A stretch of 64,000 bases of DNA from Acidobacteriaceae bacterium (GTDB lineage Bacteria > Acidobacteriota > Terriglobia > Terriglobales > Acidobacteriaceae): assembly GCA_003139095.1 (NCBI GenBank), contig PLHW01000062.1, positions 62,001 to 126,000 on the forward strand, written 5' to 3'. This document shows positions 32,992-42,533 of the stretch, piece by piece. The notes beneath the pieces are model-generated. The model was not told where the DNA came from and searched no databases. It saw nothing but the letters and a program-made list of their open reading frames with translations. Made by a program: the position numbers and the translations under genes. Position 1 is the stretch's first letter; every line of letters begins with the position of its first letter.

Positions 32992-33522
32992 TCAGACTTG
33001 GGCCAGATCTTGTCGTCCTGCCGGCGCCTTAATGAGGGTTAGTTGATGCGTGGACTGTTGTGCTGCGCTTACCAGCTCGGCATCCATCCCATCGGCCTCG
33101 TTGTGCGGCGCAAACGGGATAAGAGCCTCGACAATGCATTCCAGCGTTTCCGGCGAGCCCAACCAGACCCGGGAAAAGCTCTCGCGAAACACCGATAATT
33201 CACCGAGCAGGCGCCCCAGGTATTGGGGTTTTCGCTCCGCCGCGGGCTCCGCCTGAGGGGGCACGGCGGGCGGGCTGGAAACGACGGTTTCGGGACGGAG
33301 CCGCAGGCTCGCCTCTTCCAGCCAGTGCGCGATCAGCGTCTTCAGATGCTCCCGGCAGCATGCGCTCTTGACGCCGGTTTGCATGGCCAGCGAGAAGTGC
33401 CAGGTCAGAATCTTCAGCCGGTCCAGCCAATGATCCTCGATCAGCAGGAACCAGTTCTCGTGACCATAGCTCTCGCCTCCGCAAACCGCGCACGCCAGCC
33501 GCCTTGTCGACGCTTTCTCCAT
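32992..33522 (-). CDS. Hypothetical protein with N-terminal cysteine pair
   Basis: A 176-residue protein without a recognised family. It begins with a CAVCGGESYGHENWFLLIED segment (residues ~11-30) that could bind zinc with Cys and His residues further on (CCREH at ~55). The middle is proline-rich. GAGG lies six bases before the ATG. It follows the gene at 33533 by 10 bases, and both have CxxC-type motifs and similar style, so they probably form a two-gene operon. Confidence 0.6.
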   Translation of the reverse strand: MEKASTRRLACAVCGGESYGHENWFLLIEDHWLDRLKILTWHFSLAMQTGVKSACCREHLKTLIAHWLEEASLRLRPETVVSSPPAVPPQAEPAAERKPQYLGRLLGELSVFRESFSRVWLGSPETLECIVEALIPFAPHNEADGMDAELVSAAQQSTHQLTLIKAPAGRQDLAQV

Positions 33523-33532
33523 GCGCTTCCTC

Positions 33533-33814
33533 TTAGGCTCCTCGCGCCATTGCCGACCGTGCCCCGGGCGAGCGAATCACCGCTCGCTCGCCCAGGGGCA
33601 CCGTCAGCATTCCCAGGGTGGAGTCGAAATGCAATGTGAAATGAGCCGAACACGCCCCGCACAGCCAGAAGTGTTCGCGCTTGCGCGTCTTGCGGCGGTT
33701 CCCATCGAAGTTGGAATCCACATCGTTCGTGAAGGTCTCGGCCAGAAATAATTTGCCCTCGCGAAGAGAGCGGAACGGAACGCTGCAGCCCGGATTTGCA
33801 CATTTTTGAAGCAT
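33533..33814 (-). CDS. Small zinc-binding protein
   Basis: A 93-residue protein: MLQKCANPGCSVPFRSLREGKLF at the start and HFWLCGACSAHFTLHFD in the middle, giving two cysteine pairs that would bind one zinc. ATG 33814 is chosen because the residues before it look unrelated. The function is unknown; similar short proteins are, to my knowledge, recurrent in acidobacteria. Upstream partner of the 32992 gene. Confidence 0.65.
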   Translation of the reverse strand: MLQKCANPGCSVPFRSLREGKLFLAETFTNDVDSNFDGNRRKTRKREHFWLCGACSAHFTLHFDSTLGMLTVPLGERAVIRSPGARSAMARGA

Positions 33815-34034
33815 TGGCTGGTCCAATCTTCTCCGTGAAGTTTTCCAGGAGACGAGTGAACAAACCAGCTGCAAGCCGAGTGCCAGATGCTCCCAAAGCG
33901 GACTTACTGAAAATTTGCCAAGCAGTTACAGCTAGTTAGATCGAGTAAGGCTTCAAGGAAAAAGGTCCCAGTTTTCAACAATTGCCCAAGTGCCGCCGAT
34001 TCCGACGAATGATAACCAAAACAACCCAAGTCAT

Positions 34035-34050
34035 TGTGACGGAGATCACA
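34035..34050. promoter_or_regulatory. CRP/FNR-type dyad
   Basis: TGTGACGGAGATCACA is a perfect TGTGA-N6-TCACA site in the otherwise empty gap 33815-34135. It is about 228 bases from the start of the 33814 gene, farther than usual, so its target is unclear. Confidence 0.55.
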
Positions 34051-34135
34051 CAATCAATTCTAGAAACGCGTGAAAGCGCCGGCTGGCGCGAGGTCCGCGC
34101 TCATTTCTCATTCGCATTTTCGAGGATTGAACCCG

Positions 34136-34665
34136 CTACTCGACCAGCTCCAGCGCGCGCGCCTCGCAGTCTCCGCAAAGCGACGTTTCCTTTAAGTCAA
34201 TCCATTCCACGGCATGCGAAGGCGCCATGGCGCACGAGTAATCGCGGCAGTGGGTCAGGTCAAACGTGTGGCCGACCTCGTGTACCGACTCCTTGACCAA
34301 GCGCTCGACCAGTAGATTGGGATCGGGCGGCAACCCGTAGAATTGCTGCATCAACCGGTGATAGGAGACGACCGCGCACGGCCCACCCATTTGCGCTTCG
34401 CCAAAAACGAAGGTGAGAATCGGAATATAGAGGTCGACGCTGGTGACGCCGAGGACACGCCAGGCTCCTTCGTTGGCATAGCGCTGCATGGCCTGGAGAA
34501 TTTCGGAGGAGTGGTGCTGCCCGCGCTCGGGATGGAACGCGAACTGCGGATCGAGGCGCGCATCCCGTATGCGGCACGGAATGCGAAACGAGTTCGCCAG
34601 CGCGGGAGCCAGGCTCTGCAGCAGCCGCGCGTCGAGGTCTCCGATCGGCAGCAGGTCGAGCATTT

Positions 34666-34669
<4 letters not shown>
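34136..34669 (-). CDS. Archaemetzincin-type zinc metalloprotease
   Basis: A 177-residue protease of the archaemetzincin (M54) family. The active site HEVGHTFDLTHCRDYSCAM (residues 130-148) gives zinc ligands His130, His134 and His140, catalytic Glu131, and the extra cysteines of the family (Cys141, Cys146, then Cys165 and Cys168 in CGDC). The metzincin glycine (position 137) is Asp here. Its start overlaps the stop of the response-regulator gene (ATGA), so it is the last gene of a five-gene redox-sensing operon. No signal peptide: it works in the cytoplasm. Its substrate is unknown. Confidence 0.85.
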
Positions 34670-36023
<1,354 letters not shown>

Positions 36024-36027
<4 letters not shown>

Positions 36028-37697
36028 CTCGTCTCAATTCCCGCGGCGACCGGGGCAGGTTCAGGCGCTGGGCCAGAACGGCCGGGCACGGGCAGTGTGA
36101 TAGTTACGGTGGTTCCTTTTCCAAGCTCGGATTCGATGGAAATCTTGCCGTTATGCCGCTCGATGATGCCGCGGCTCACGGCCAGTCCCAGACCGGTTCC
36201 GTGCCCGTTTTCCTTGGTGGTGACAAACGGTTCGAAAATCTTCGGCATCACGTCGGGAGGGATGCCCGAGCCGTCATCGCGGACCGTCAGAACGACCCGG
36301 GAGCCTTCTTCCGATAGTTTCGATTCGACCCACAGATTGCCGCCTTTTGGCATCGCGTCGGCCGCGTTCACGATTACCGCCAGCAGCACTTGCTCGATCT
36401 GCGTGCCGTCACATTGCAGCCGCGGCAGATCCTCCGCCAGCGAGGTGTGCAGTTCGACCCCGCCGATTTCCAGGTTGTGCCGCAGCAGCATCGTGCATTG
36501 CCCAATCAGCCGGTTGATATCGGTAGGCTGTACATTCATCGGCGACTGACGCGAGAAGCTGAGCAGATTCTTGACCAGTTCGCCGCAGCGCCGGCTCTCC
36601 GACGAGATCAGATCCAGGCACTCGACCGCTTCTTGCTTCTTCTCTTTGCTGACGCTGTCGTTTTCCACCCACTTTTTAAGCAGCTTGGAGTAGGTCAGGA
36701 TCCCCGAGAGCGGATTGTTGATCTCGTGGGCGACGACGGCCGCCATTTTACCCACCGACGCCATCGTCTCTACGTGCAGCACTTCGTTGTGCGCGCTGCG
36801 CAGTTCGGCGGTTTTCTCTTTGACCCGTTCCTCCAGGTCCTGTGCCCACGCCACGATCTCCTCGTTGGCGGCGCGCAAGCGCAGGCTCATGATGTTGAAC
36901 GACTCGGCCAGTTCGCCGATCTGGTCTGGCGAGTGGGTCTCGATCTGGTAGCCGAGGTCTCCCTCGGTGAGCTTCCGGGTTCCCGCCTGCAATTCGCGCA
37001 GCGGCGCATCCACCACGTGCCGGATGAAAATCCAGCTCAAGAGCGCAATCGCCGCCATGGCCAGCGCGTCACAAGCCACCATGCGCCAGGAAACTTCGGC
37101 TAACTGCTGGTCGGTGCGCGCCAGCGAAAGATGCGTATCGAGCACACCCAAAATCTGCTGGCTCGCCGGATGCGCGTGGCACTCGGCGTTCGAGCAGTCC
37201 GGCTGGTTTTCGATGGGCGTGATGATGGCCAGCACGCGCTCACCTTTCGCAGGATAAATCCGAAAGCGGTCGGGGCGATTCAGGCGCGATAGTGCCTGCT
37301 TCTGCGCATGGCAACCGTAACAGGCTTCGGCGGCCTTATCGACAACCTGATCGATTTCCGGCGTTTCCGAGGAGTAGCTGATCCGGCCTTCGCGATCGAA
37401 CACCCGAAGCCGGACCACCCCTGGCTCGTTGGCCATGGCAGAAATCGCGTGGTGCAACCCGTCGCGATCGTTGCGCAGCATGTATTCGGTGGTATTTCGG
37501 CGAATCACGTCGCTGATCCGCTCCGCGCTCAGGAGGGTGGCTGCTTCCATGTGCTGCCGCTGCAAGCGCAGCGTCAGGTAGCCGAGCAGCGAGAAAATCC
37601 CCAGCATGGCGCCCAGCAGCAAGATAATGAGCTTGGTTCCCAGCCCATATCCAACTCGCGCCAGTATGCCGCCCGCTTTTTTTTCAGTCTCCCGCAT
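36024..37697 (-). CDS. Membrane sensor histidine kinase with c-type-heme-like motifs
   Basis: A 557-residue kinase. Membrane helices at ~22-44 and ~205-226 enclose a ~160-residue extracytoplasmic sensor that carries CYGCH (126-130) and a second CSNAECH (168-174), both shaped like covalent heme-attachment motifs (CxxCH and CxxxxCH). HAMP (~227-280), a coiled coil, the phosphoacceptor box VVAHEINNPLSGI (His324) and an HATPase domain (NAADAMPKGG, DDGSGIPP, GTGLGLAVS) follow. It should sense redox state or a gas/ligand at the heme and phosphorylate the regulator downstream. Overlaps the NrfD-like gene by 14 bases. Confidence 0.9.
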
Positions 37698-38853
37698 GGC
37701 TCAAAACCCGGGCGCCGACCGTCACTTCCGGTTCCTCGAGCTTGTGTGCCGATTCGCTTTCGAAAATGGGCAGATACCTTACCGCCAATCCGAACAGCGC
37801 GAACCCCATGGCCACGATCATCAGCGTGATGCTGAACTCGGTCCACTTCGGCACGTAATGATGGCCGACATAGGTTTCAAATCCAATGAGCGCGATGTTG
37901 AGGCGATTGGTGATGAATCCCAACACCGCCGAGATCGAGGCCAGGTACAGCAACTGCGGCGAGATGCGCACCTTCTTAAAGCTGAGCATTGTGATCGGAA
38001 TGACGAACGTCAGGATCAGTTCGATCCACAGGAAATACGCTTCATAGCTGGGTTTGAAGATCATGCCGAGTACGCCACGGTGGTAGAAATCCTCCACCCG
38101 CAGCAGCAGATTGACCCACAGCGCCACCAGCAGTGCGCCGCCCAGCGTCACCAGAACCGGCAGTTCGAGCTGACGGCCAAACGCCTTCGCGCTCTGCGTC
38201 GACTCGAAAATCGTCATCGCCAATCCCACCGCCACCGCCGACGCAAAGAAGAAGAAGGGCAGTGCCGGCGTGTACCAGAACGGATGCAGCTTGCTCGGCA
38301 TAATCAAATACAGCGAGCCGAGCGAGCTTTGGTGCAGCGTGGAAAGCAGGATGCCGGCCACAATCAGCACCGGATAAATTTTGTTGATCCACTTGATCGG
38401 CGTCTTCCAGTTCAGGCGCTCGAATACGTTGGGCAGGAACTCGAAGAACAGCACCGTCGTGTACGTCATCACGCAGAAGCCGACCTCGAACATGACCGAG
38501 TGCGGATTCATGTAGATCATCTGGTGCCAGATGAACCACGGCCGCCCCAGGTCAAACAGCAATCCCACAATAAACAGCAAATAGCCCAGGAACGCGGTCA
38601 ACACAGCCGGACGCACCACCGGATGCAGCCGCTCGACGTTAAAGAGGTAGACGGCCCCGACCATGCAAAAGCCGCCCGCCGCCAGCATCACGCCGCACAG
38701 GCAGTCGAAGCCGATCCACAGGCCCCAAGGAAACTGGTCGGTCATGTTGGTGGCGGCTCCCAGGCCATGGAAGTAGCGAATGTAGGAGGAATACAGGCCC
38801 AGGGCCATGATCACAATAAAAATAACTCGCCAAAGAGTCAGCTTGAATTTCAT
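37684..38853 (-). CDS. HybB/NrfD-type membrane quinone-interacting subunit
   Basis: A 389-residue integral membrane protein with about ten helices, similar to HybB of [NiFe]-hydrogenase-2 and other NrfD/PsrC proteins (PWGLWIGFDCLCGVMLAAGGF, LLFDLGRPWFIWHQMIYMNPHS near the start). These proteins exchange electrons between a quinone pool and an iron-sulfur partner without heme, and may pump protons. Its ATG overlaps the HybA-like stop (ATGA), so the two form a complex. No hydrogenase or other catalytic subunit lies in the window next to it. Confidence 0.88.
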   Translation of the reverse strand: MKFKLTLWRVIFIVIMALGLYSSYIRYFHGLGAATNMTDQFPWGLWIGFDCLCGVMLAAGGFCMVGAVYLFNVERLHPVVRPAVLTAFLGYLLFIVGLLFDLGRPWFIWHQMIYMNPHSVMFEVGFCVMTYTTVLFFEFLPNVFERLNWKTPIKWINKIYPVLIVAGILLSTLHQSSLGSLYLIMPSKLHPFWYTPALPFFFFASAVAVGLAMTIFESTQSAKAFGRQLELPVLVTLGGALLVALWVNLLLRVEDFYHRGVLGMIFKPSYEAYFLWIELILTFVIPITMLSFKKVRISPQLLYLASISAVLGFITNRLNIALIGFETYVGHHYVPKWTEFSITLMIVAMGFALFGLAVRYLPIFESESAHKLEEPEVTVGARVLSHAGD

Positions 38854-39617
38854 CGCCTGCCCCCATTCTTGCTCTCCGCTTCCGCCTCTGCCACTTCATC
38901 GCGCCGGTGAGACACCCAATAGATTCCGCCCAGCACCAGCGTCCACAGCGGAATGAAATCCGGAATTCTCTCCATCACCCTTCCCGTGTATTCCGGCATG
39001 GGTGTGTCCCCGATCTTCGCCGATGACGGATAGCCGTAATCCTCGACCTTGGCGTTCGAGATAATAAGGACCGACGTTCCACCCACCTCTTCAAGGCCAT
39101 AAATATGAGGCAGGTAGTTGGAAGGATTTTGTTGAATCCTGAGCTTCGCTTCGTTGATCAGGTCGTCGCGCTCGCCGAACTTGGTGGCGCCCGTAGGACA
39201 GATTTCCGCGCACGCCGTCTGTTTCCCCGCTGCCAGGCGGTCCGGGCACATGATGCATTTGCGTATTCGCGGGTTCAGCGATTGCCATTCGTACTTGGGC
39301 TGGTTGAAGGGGCACGCCACCATGCAATACCGGCAGCCAATGCACTTCCACACGTCATAAACGACCGGCGCATTCGCGGTCTTGTGCAGCGCGCCCACCG
39401 GGCACACCGAGGCGCACGCCGGCTTTTCGCAATGCATGCAAAGCCGCCGCATGAACTTGTCGTTTTTGGTGAGAACCACGGTGTACTTGTGGGCCGACTG
39501 CACCGACTCGGCCGCGACGGTGTCGTCGTACGGCAGTTTGTTCTGTTGCGCGCAGGCGCCTTCGCACTGCTTGCAGCCGATGCACATCGTTGCGTCGTAC
39601 AGAATGGCCTTGCTCAT
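38850..39617 (-). CDS. HybA-like four-cluster ferredoxin subunit
   Basis: A 255-residue iron-sulfur protein with four [4Fe-4S] motifs: CIGCKQCEGAC, CMHCEKPACASVC, CIGCRYCMVAC and CIMCPDRLAAGKQTAC...C. A C-terminal hydrophobic segment (IPLWTLVLGGIYWV, residues ~222-236) anchors it to the membrane, as in HybA. There is no Tat signal at the N-terminus, in contrast to classical HybA, which places it more likely on the cytoplasmic side. It would link the NrfD-like subunit to an unidentified donor or acceptor. First gene of the coupled operon. Confidence 0.88.
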   Translation of the reverse strand: MSKAILYDATMCIGCKQCEGACAQQNKLPYDDTVAAESVQSAHKYTVVLTKNDKFMRRLCMHCEKPACASVCPVGALHKTANAPVVYDVWKCIGCRYCMVACPFNQPKYEWQSLNPRIRKCIMCPDRLAAGKQTACAEICPTGATKFGERDDLINEAKLRIQQNPSNYLPHIYGLEEVGGTSVLIISNAKVEDYGYPSSAKIGDTPMPEYTGRVMERIPDFIPLWTLVLGGIYWVSHRRDEVAEAEAESKNGGRR

Positions 39618-39999
39618 GAGTGATCTCCCGCCACTCCGGAACAGGGCTGTCAGCGCGCACTACGACTGTTCGCGCTCTTGGACTGCGGCGAAGTGGCAAT
39701 CAAAAGCCGGCTCGTGCCGGTCGTGCCGTTCTGAGAAGGAAGCCCAGGCCCCACACCGCTTGCTTTGGGCCCCCACGGCGGCCTGTCTTGCCGCTCTGGG
39801 GTGGAAGAGAGCCTGGGCCGGGCTGTTCCTTTTATCGTTGCGAAGGCCTCTTGGCGCTCACTCAGGTTCGAGGGCGTCGGGCGCGGTTGCGATGCCTCCA
39901 GCTTGATCGAGCACCGCAGCCACGCACCTTCGCAAGTTTCCGCCGCAGCTTGGGGGAAAAGCCGCGCCGAAACCACAAGGGAACAGCCGTATCCCCTGA
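39618..39999. other. Gene-free stretch between cytochrome c and the HybA-like gene
   Basis: About 380 bases without a convincing reading frame. There are GC-rich segments with partial inverted symmetry around 39745-39830 (CCCAGGCCC / GGGCCGGG-like), but no clear promoter or terminator. It may hold the sigma-54 promoter of the redox operon; I found no clean TGGCAC-N5-TTGC match. Confidence 0.4.
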
Positions 40000-40296
40000 C
40001 TACTTCAATCCCTTTAGGTAGGTCGCGATCGCTTTCACGTCGTCAGCGGCCAAGCCCTTTACCCCAGCCGGGTGCTTCGCTGTCTCGGCGACGCCCTTGG
40101 TGATATCGGCCTCGGACTTTCCCGCCAGCGCCGGAGCTTTCATCGCCGGCTTGCCGGCTGCATCGGCGCCATGGCACGCAGCGCATTTCGCCTTGTACAA
40201 CCCGGCGCCGTCATCGGCCCACGACAGACTTGGAATCAGAATGAACAATGCGACCGCGATCGTCAGCACGAGCGCCGCGATTTTGGTAGTTTTCAT
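40000..40296 (-). CDS. Small periplasmic class-I-like cytochrome c
   Basis: A 98-residue exported cytochrome: signal peptide to ~residue 26 (LSWA), one heme site CAACH (Cys38, Cys41, His42). The usual C-terminal methionine ligand is not evident; Met52 close to the heme motif or His72 in TAKHPAG are the only candidates. GAGGAAA precedes ATG 40296. It shares strand with the HybA-like operon 380 bases downstream and may accept electrons from it. A CGTGA-N6-TCACC dyad lies ~170 bases upstream. Confidence 0.85.
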   Translation of the reverse strand: MKTTKIAALVLTIAVALFILIPSLSWADDGAGLYKAKCAACHGADAAGKPAMKAPALAGKSEADITKGVAETAKHPAGVKGLAADDVKAIATYLKGLK

Positions 40297-40461
40297 GATT
40301 TCGTTTCCTCTCGAATAATTAAGTTGGCGGAGGCTAGGCAGTGTCCAAAGTAACCTGTTGCTTTTCTCACCATCGCCGCTACCTCTTTCCGTCCCGCTGT
40401 GGCGATTCACTGCATCTCCTGCCGCACTGATGTGAGTTTCAACAATGTGGCAAAACACCGC

Positions 40462-40477
40462 CGTGACGGGGGTCACC
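40462..40477. promoter_or_regulatory. CRP/FNR-type dyad upstream of cytochrome c
   Basis: CGTGA-N6-TCACC: GTGA (40463-40466) and TCAC (40473-40476) with six bases between. It keeps the symmetric core of the TGTGA-N6-TCACA family. The start of the cytochrome gene is about 173 bases away. Confidence 0.45.
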
Positions 40478-40561
40478 GCAGGCCGTGACCCGCCTACGAT
40501 CCCCAATGGTCATCCCGCACAATTTGAACAGCTTGTGAATACGGCACGCCTAAAACACCCC

Positions 40562-40596
40562 AAAAAAGAGGGCAGAACCCCCCACCGGGTCTGCCC
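40562..40596 (-). terminator. Terminator after the DUF4337 gene
   Basis: GGGTCTGCCC (40587-40596) pairs with GGGCAGAACCC (40570-40580, one bulged base); on the minus strand the stem is followed by CTC and six T (complement of 40562-40567). It lies 42 bases beyond the stop. Confidence 0.8.
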
Positions 40597-40637
40597 ATTC
40601 CATTCAATGACTTGTGTGTTGCTTTCCCGATCCTGCC

Positions 40638-41180
40638 CTAATGCAGCAGCCACGTTGACGCCGCAATCAGCGCTCCTGCCACCGCAATCAGCATGCCCGC
40701 ATGCCAGAAAATTCTCTTGCCCGAAAGCAGCGTAATCGACGTAATTACCAGCGCCACTTCCAGAAACACCTCACCCAGGTCAAAACGGTCCGCTTTCCTG
40801 TGGGTCAGCGCGAATTCCTGCTCCAGTTCGCGCGCCTTCGTCTCCAACTCCTTCTTATCGTCTTTGTAGCGGTCTGCCTCCGTCCGCGCCTTCTCCTGGA
40901 ATTTTGCCGCCGCCTCGCCGTCTTTCGACGCAATTACGCCCGCCAGGTCCGCAAACAACTCATCGGTATGCATGCGAATGTTTTTCGCCTGGTAATAGCT
41001 CCACTGGTCGGTGACTTTATTTTGCAGAATCACCTCTTCCGTGTGGGTGCGATGTCCGAGCAGCGAAACCGTCGCCACCAGCACCGCCAGCACCGCCATC
41101 GTAATCGTCACCGGCGCCAGGTCGGGATGCTCCCGGGCGTGCTCGGCGTGCTCCTGCAATTCATGGAGTTCTTCGCTCAT
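40638..41180 (-). CDS. DUF4337 membrane protein
   Basis: A 180-residue protein of the DUF4337 type: acidic, His-rich start (MSEELHELQEHAEHAREH), one membrane helix (TITMAVLAVLVATVSLLG), a long helical region (VTDQWSYYQAKNIRMHTDELF ... ELEQEF) and a C-terminal pair of hydrophobic segments. Function unknown. ATG 41180 has AGGAG nine bases ahead; ATG 41207 is an alternative. Followed by a clear terminator, so monocistronic. Confidence 0.8.
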   Translation of the reverse strand: MSEELHELQEHAEHAREHPDLAPVTITMAVLAVLVATVSLLGHRTHTEEVILQNKVTDQWSYYQAKNIRMHTDELFADLAGVIASKDGEAAAKFQEKARTEADRYKDDKKELETKARELEQEFALTHRKADRFDLGEVFLEVALVITSITLLSGKRIFWHAGMLIAVAGALIAASTWLLH

Positions 41181-41213
41181 GTTGTCCGGCTCCTGATAAG
41201 GGCTCATGAAAAT

Positions 41214-41298
41214 CGAGGTTAGAAGTCGGAGGTCAGAGGTTAAAACCCGAACTTCGGAAGCTGAGGTTTGTCCCTCTGACCTCTTATTTCTGACCTCG
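41214..41298. repeat. Inverted repeat of GAGGTCAGA units
   Basis: A left arm (41214-41240) and right arm (41272-41298) are complementary at most positions; each arm holds two GAGGT(C/T)AGA-like units. It lies between the DUF4337 and YjbQ genes and may be a dispersed element or attenuator. Confidence 0.65.
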
Positions 41299-41324
41299 CG
41301 ATCTACGAGAATAACCCATGTCCC

Positions 41325-41738
41325 TCATTCTCCCATCACTTTAATCACAATTCTTTTGTCGCGCTGTCCGTCAAATTCCGCGTAAAAAATCTGCTGCCAT
41401 CGTCCGAGGTCGAGCCTGCCCTTGGTCACCGGCACGATCACCTCGTGGTGTACCAAAAGCGACTTCAAATGCGCGTCGCCGTTATCCTCGCCCGTCTGGT
41501 GGTGCCGGTAGTTCGGATCGAACGGCGCCAGCGTCTCCAGCCACCGGTCGATGTCTTCGATCAGGCCGCTCTCGTCGTCGTTCACGTACACGCCCGCCGT
41601 AATGTGCATCGCCGAAACCAGGATCATTCCGTCCTTGATCCCCGACTTTTCCAGCGCCGCCTCCACCTGCGGCGTGATCCGCACATACGCGCGCTTGGTC
41701 TTTGTATGTACAGTAATGTACTCGGTATGAAATTTCAT
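41325..41738 (-). CDS. YjbQ/UPF0047 family protein
   Basis: A 137-residue protein of the YjbQ family (secondary thiamine-phosphate synthase-like). Conserved metal-site residues appear in [17 protein letters not shown] and [22 protein letters not shown], and [13 protein letters not shown] is typical. The physiological role in most bacteria is unproved. A TGTGA-N6-TCACG dyad lies about 42 bases ahead of the start, so it may share regulation with the ferredoxin gene. Confidence 0.88.
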   Translation of the reverse strand: MKFHTEYITVHTKTKRAYVRITPQVEAALEKSGIKDGMILVSAMHITAGVYVNDDESGLIEDIDRWLETLAPFDPNYRHHQTGEDNGDAHLKSLLVHHEVIVPVTKGRLDLGRWQQIFYAEFDGQRDKRIVIKVMGE

Positions 41739-41772
41739 TTTGGATGACTCATTCGCCTGTGAGCATTACCCA

Positions 41773-41788
41773 TGTGAGCATAGTCACG
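41773..41788. promoter_or_regulatory. CRP/FNR-type dyad between YjbQ and the 41829 gene
   Basis: TGTGAGCATAGTCACG matches TGTGA-N6-TCACA except the last base. A TGTGAGCAT half-site precedes it by 15 bases. It stands 35 bases from the YjbQ start and 40 from the divergent small gene, so it may serve both. Confidence 0.55.
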
Positions 41789-41828
41789 ATGGTCAGACTC
41801 ACTCCTCACTGCCGATTCGTAGTCCTCC

Positions 41829-42029
41829 ATGTTATATGAAGACATGGATGCGACTCGGTTCGAGCAGATCAGTCGCGAACTTCTCGACTTGCTCGATCAA
41901 CAGGTTGTGACCATCGTAGGGCGCTCTTTCAACGAGCTGACTGCGGAAGAGGTGCAAGCCTACCAGAGCCGCAGCCGCAGGATCATTGAGTTGCGCTCCG
42001 CCCTAAGTGAAGTTCTCAAGCCCAAGTAG
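41829..42029 (+). CDS. Small helical protein of unknown function
   Basis: A 66-residue, mostly helical protein (RFEQISRELLDLLDQQVVTIVGRSFNELTAEEVQAYQ). ATG 41829 and 41844 are both possible starts; neither has a strong ribosome site. No family was recognised. The 42030-42228 gap that follows contains a GGGCTAAAGCCC-type short palindrome and no gene. Confidence 0.5.
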   Translation: MLYEDMDATRFEQISRELLDLLDQQVVTIVGRSFNELTAEEVQAYQSRSRRIIELRSALSEVLKPK

Positions 42030-42228
42030 GACGGACCGCTCTTTGCAAGTCGCTCCAGTATGGCCGTGATCGGAGCAAGCGTTTTGCGCAGCGAGGATCT
42101 GCCGGATGAAAGCCGAAACGATCGAAGCCGGCGCAGCGAGGCCGTTGTCGTCAGCGTGCTCTTGGAAGAATGAAACGGGCTAAAGCCCCGGCTGGCGACG
42201 CGATCACCGCGCGCTCCGCTATCTTAAG

Positions 42229-42444
42229 CTAGCTGTTGGTTTTTTTCGGCTTGCCCTTCGCTGGTTTTCCCTTTGGGCGCCGGCCGTCGCCATCGGCTCC
42301 ATGGCGCCCCTCCCCGGCAGCCTCCTCGTATTCTCTCAGCAACGCATTCATCTCATCGATGATCGCCGAGAGTTCGGCCGCAGTTTTTGCGTGCTTCGCT
42401 CTCTCCTGTAGGGCCAGCCAGCCGAGAGGTGGAGGGAGAGGCAT
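42229..42444 (-). CDS. Small hypothetical protein with Lys-rich tail
   Basis: A 71-residue protein. The middle part (ALQERAKHAKTAAELSAIIDEMNALLREYEEAA) should be helical; the C-terminus is a basic low-complexity tail (KGKPAKGKPKK). No clear ribosome site. It lies between the 41829 gene and ftsK and may be non-functional. Confidence 0.4.
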   Translation of the reverse strand: MPLPPPLGWLALQERAKHAKTAAELSAIIDEMNALLREYEEAAGEGRHGADGDGRRPKGKPAKGKPKKTNS

Positions 42445-42533
42445 TGTTTTTCAATCAGCGAGATTCTGAATTATGTGCTTAGTCTCGAGGTCCAGCAATG
42501 ACTCGAACGTTCAGGTACTCAAGGAGACCACCA

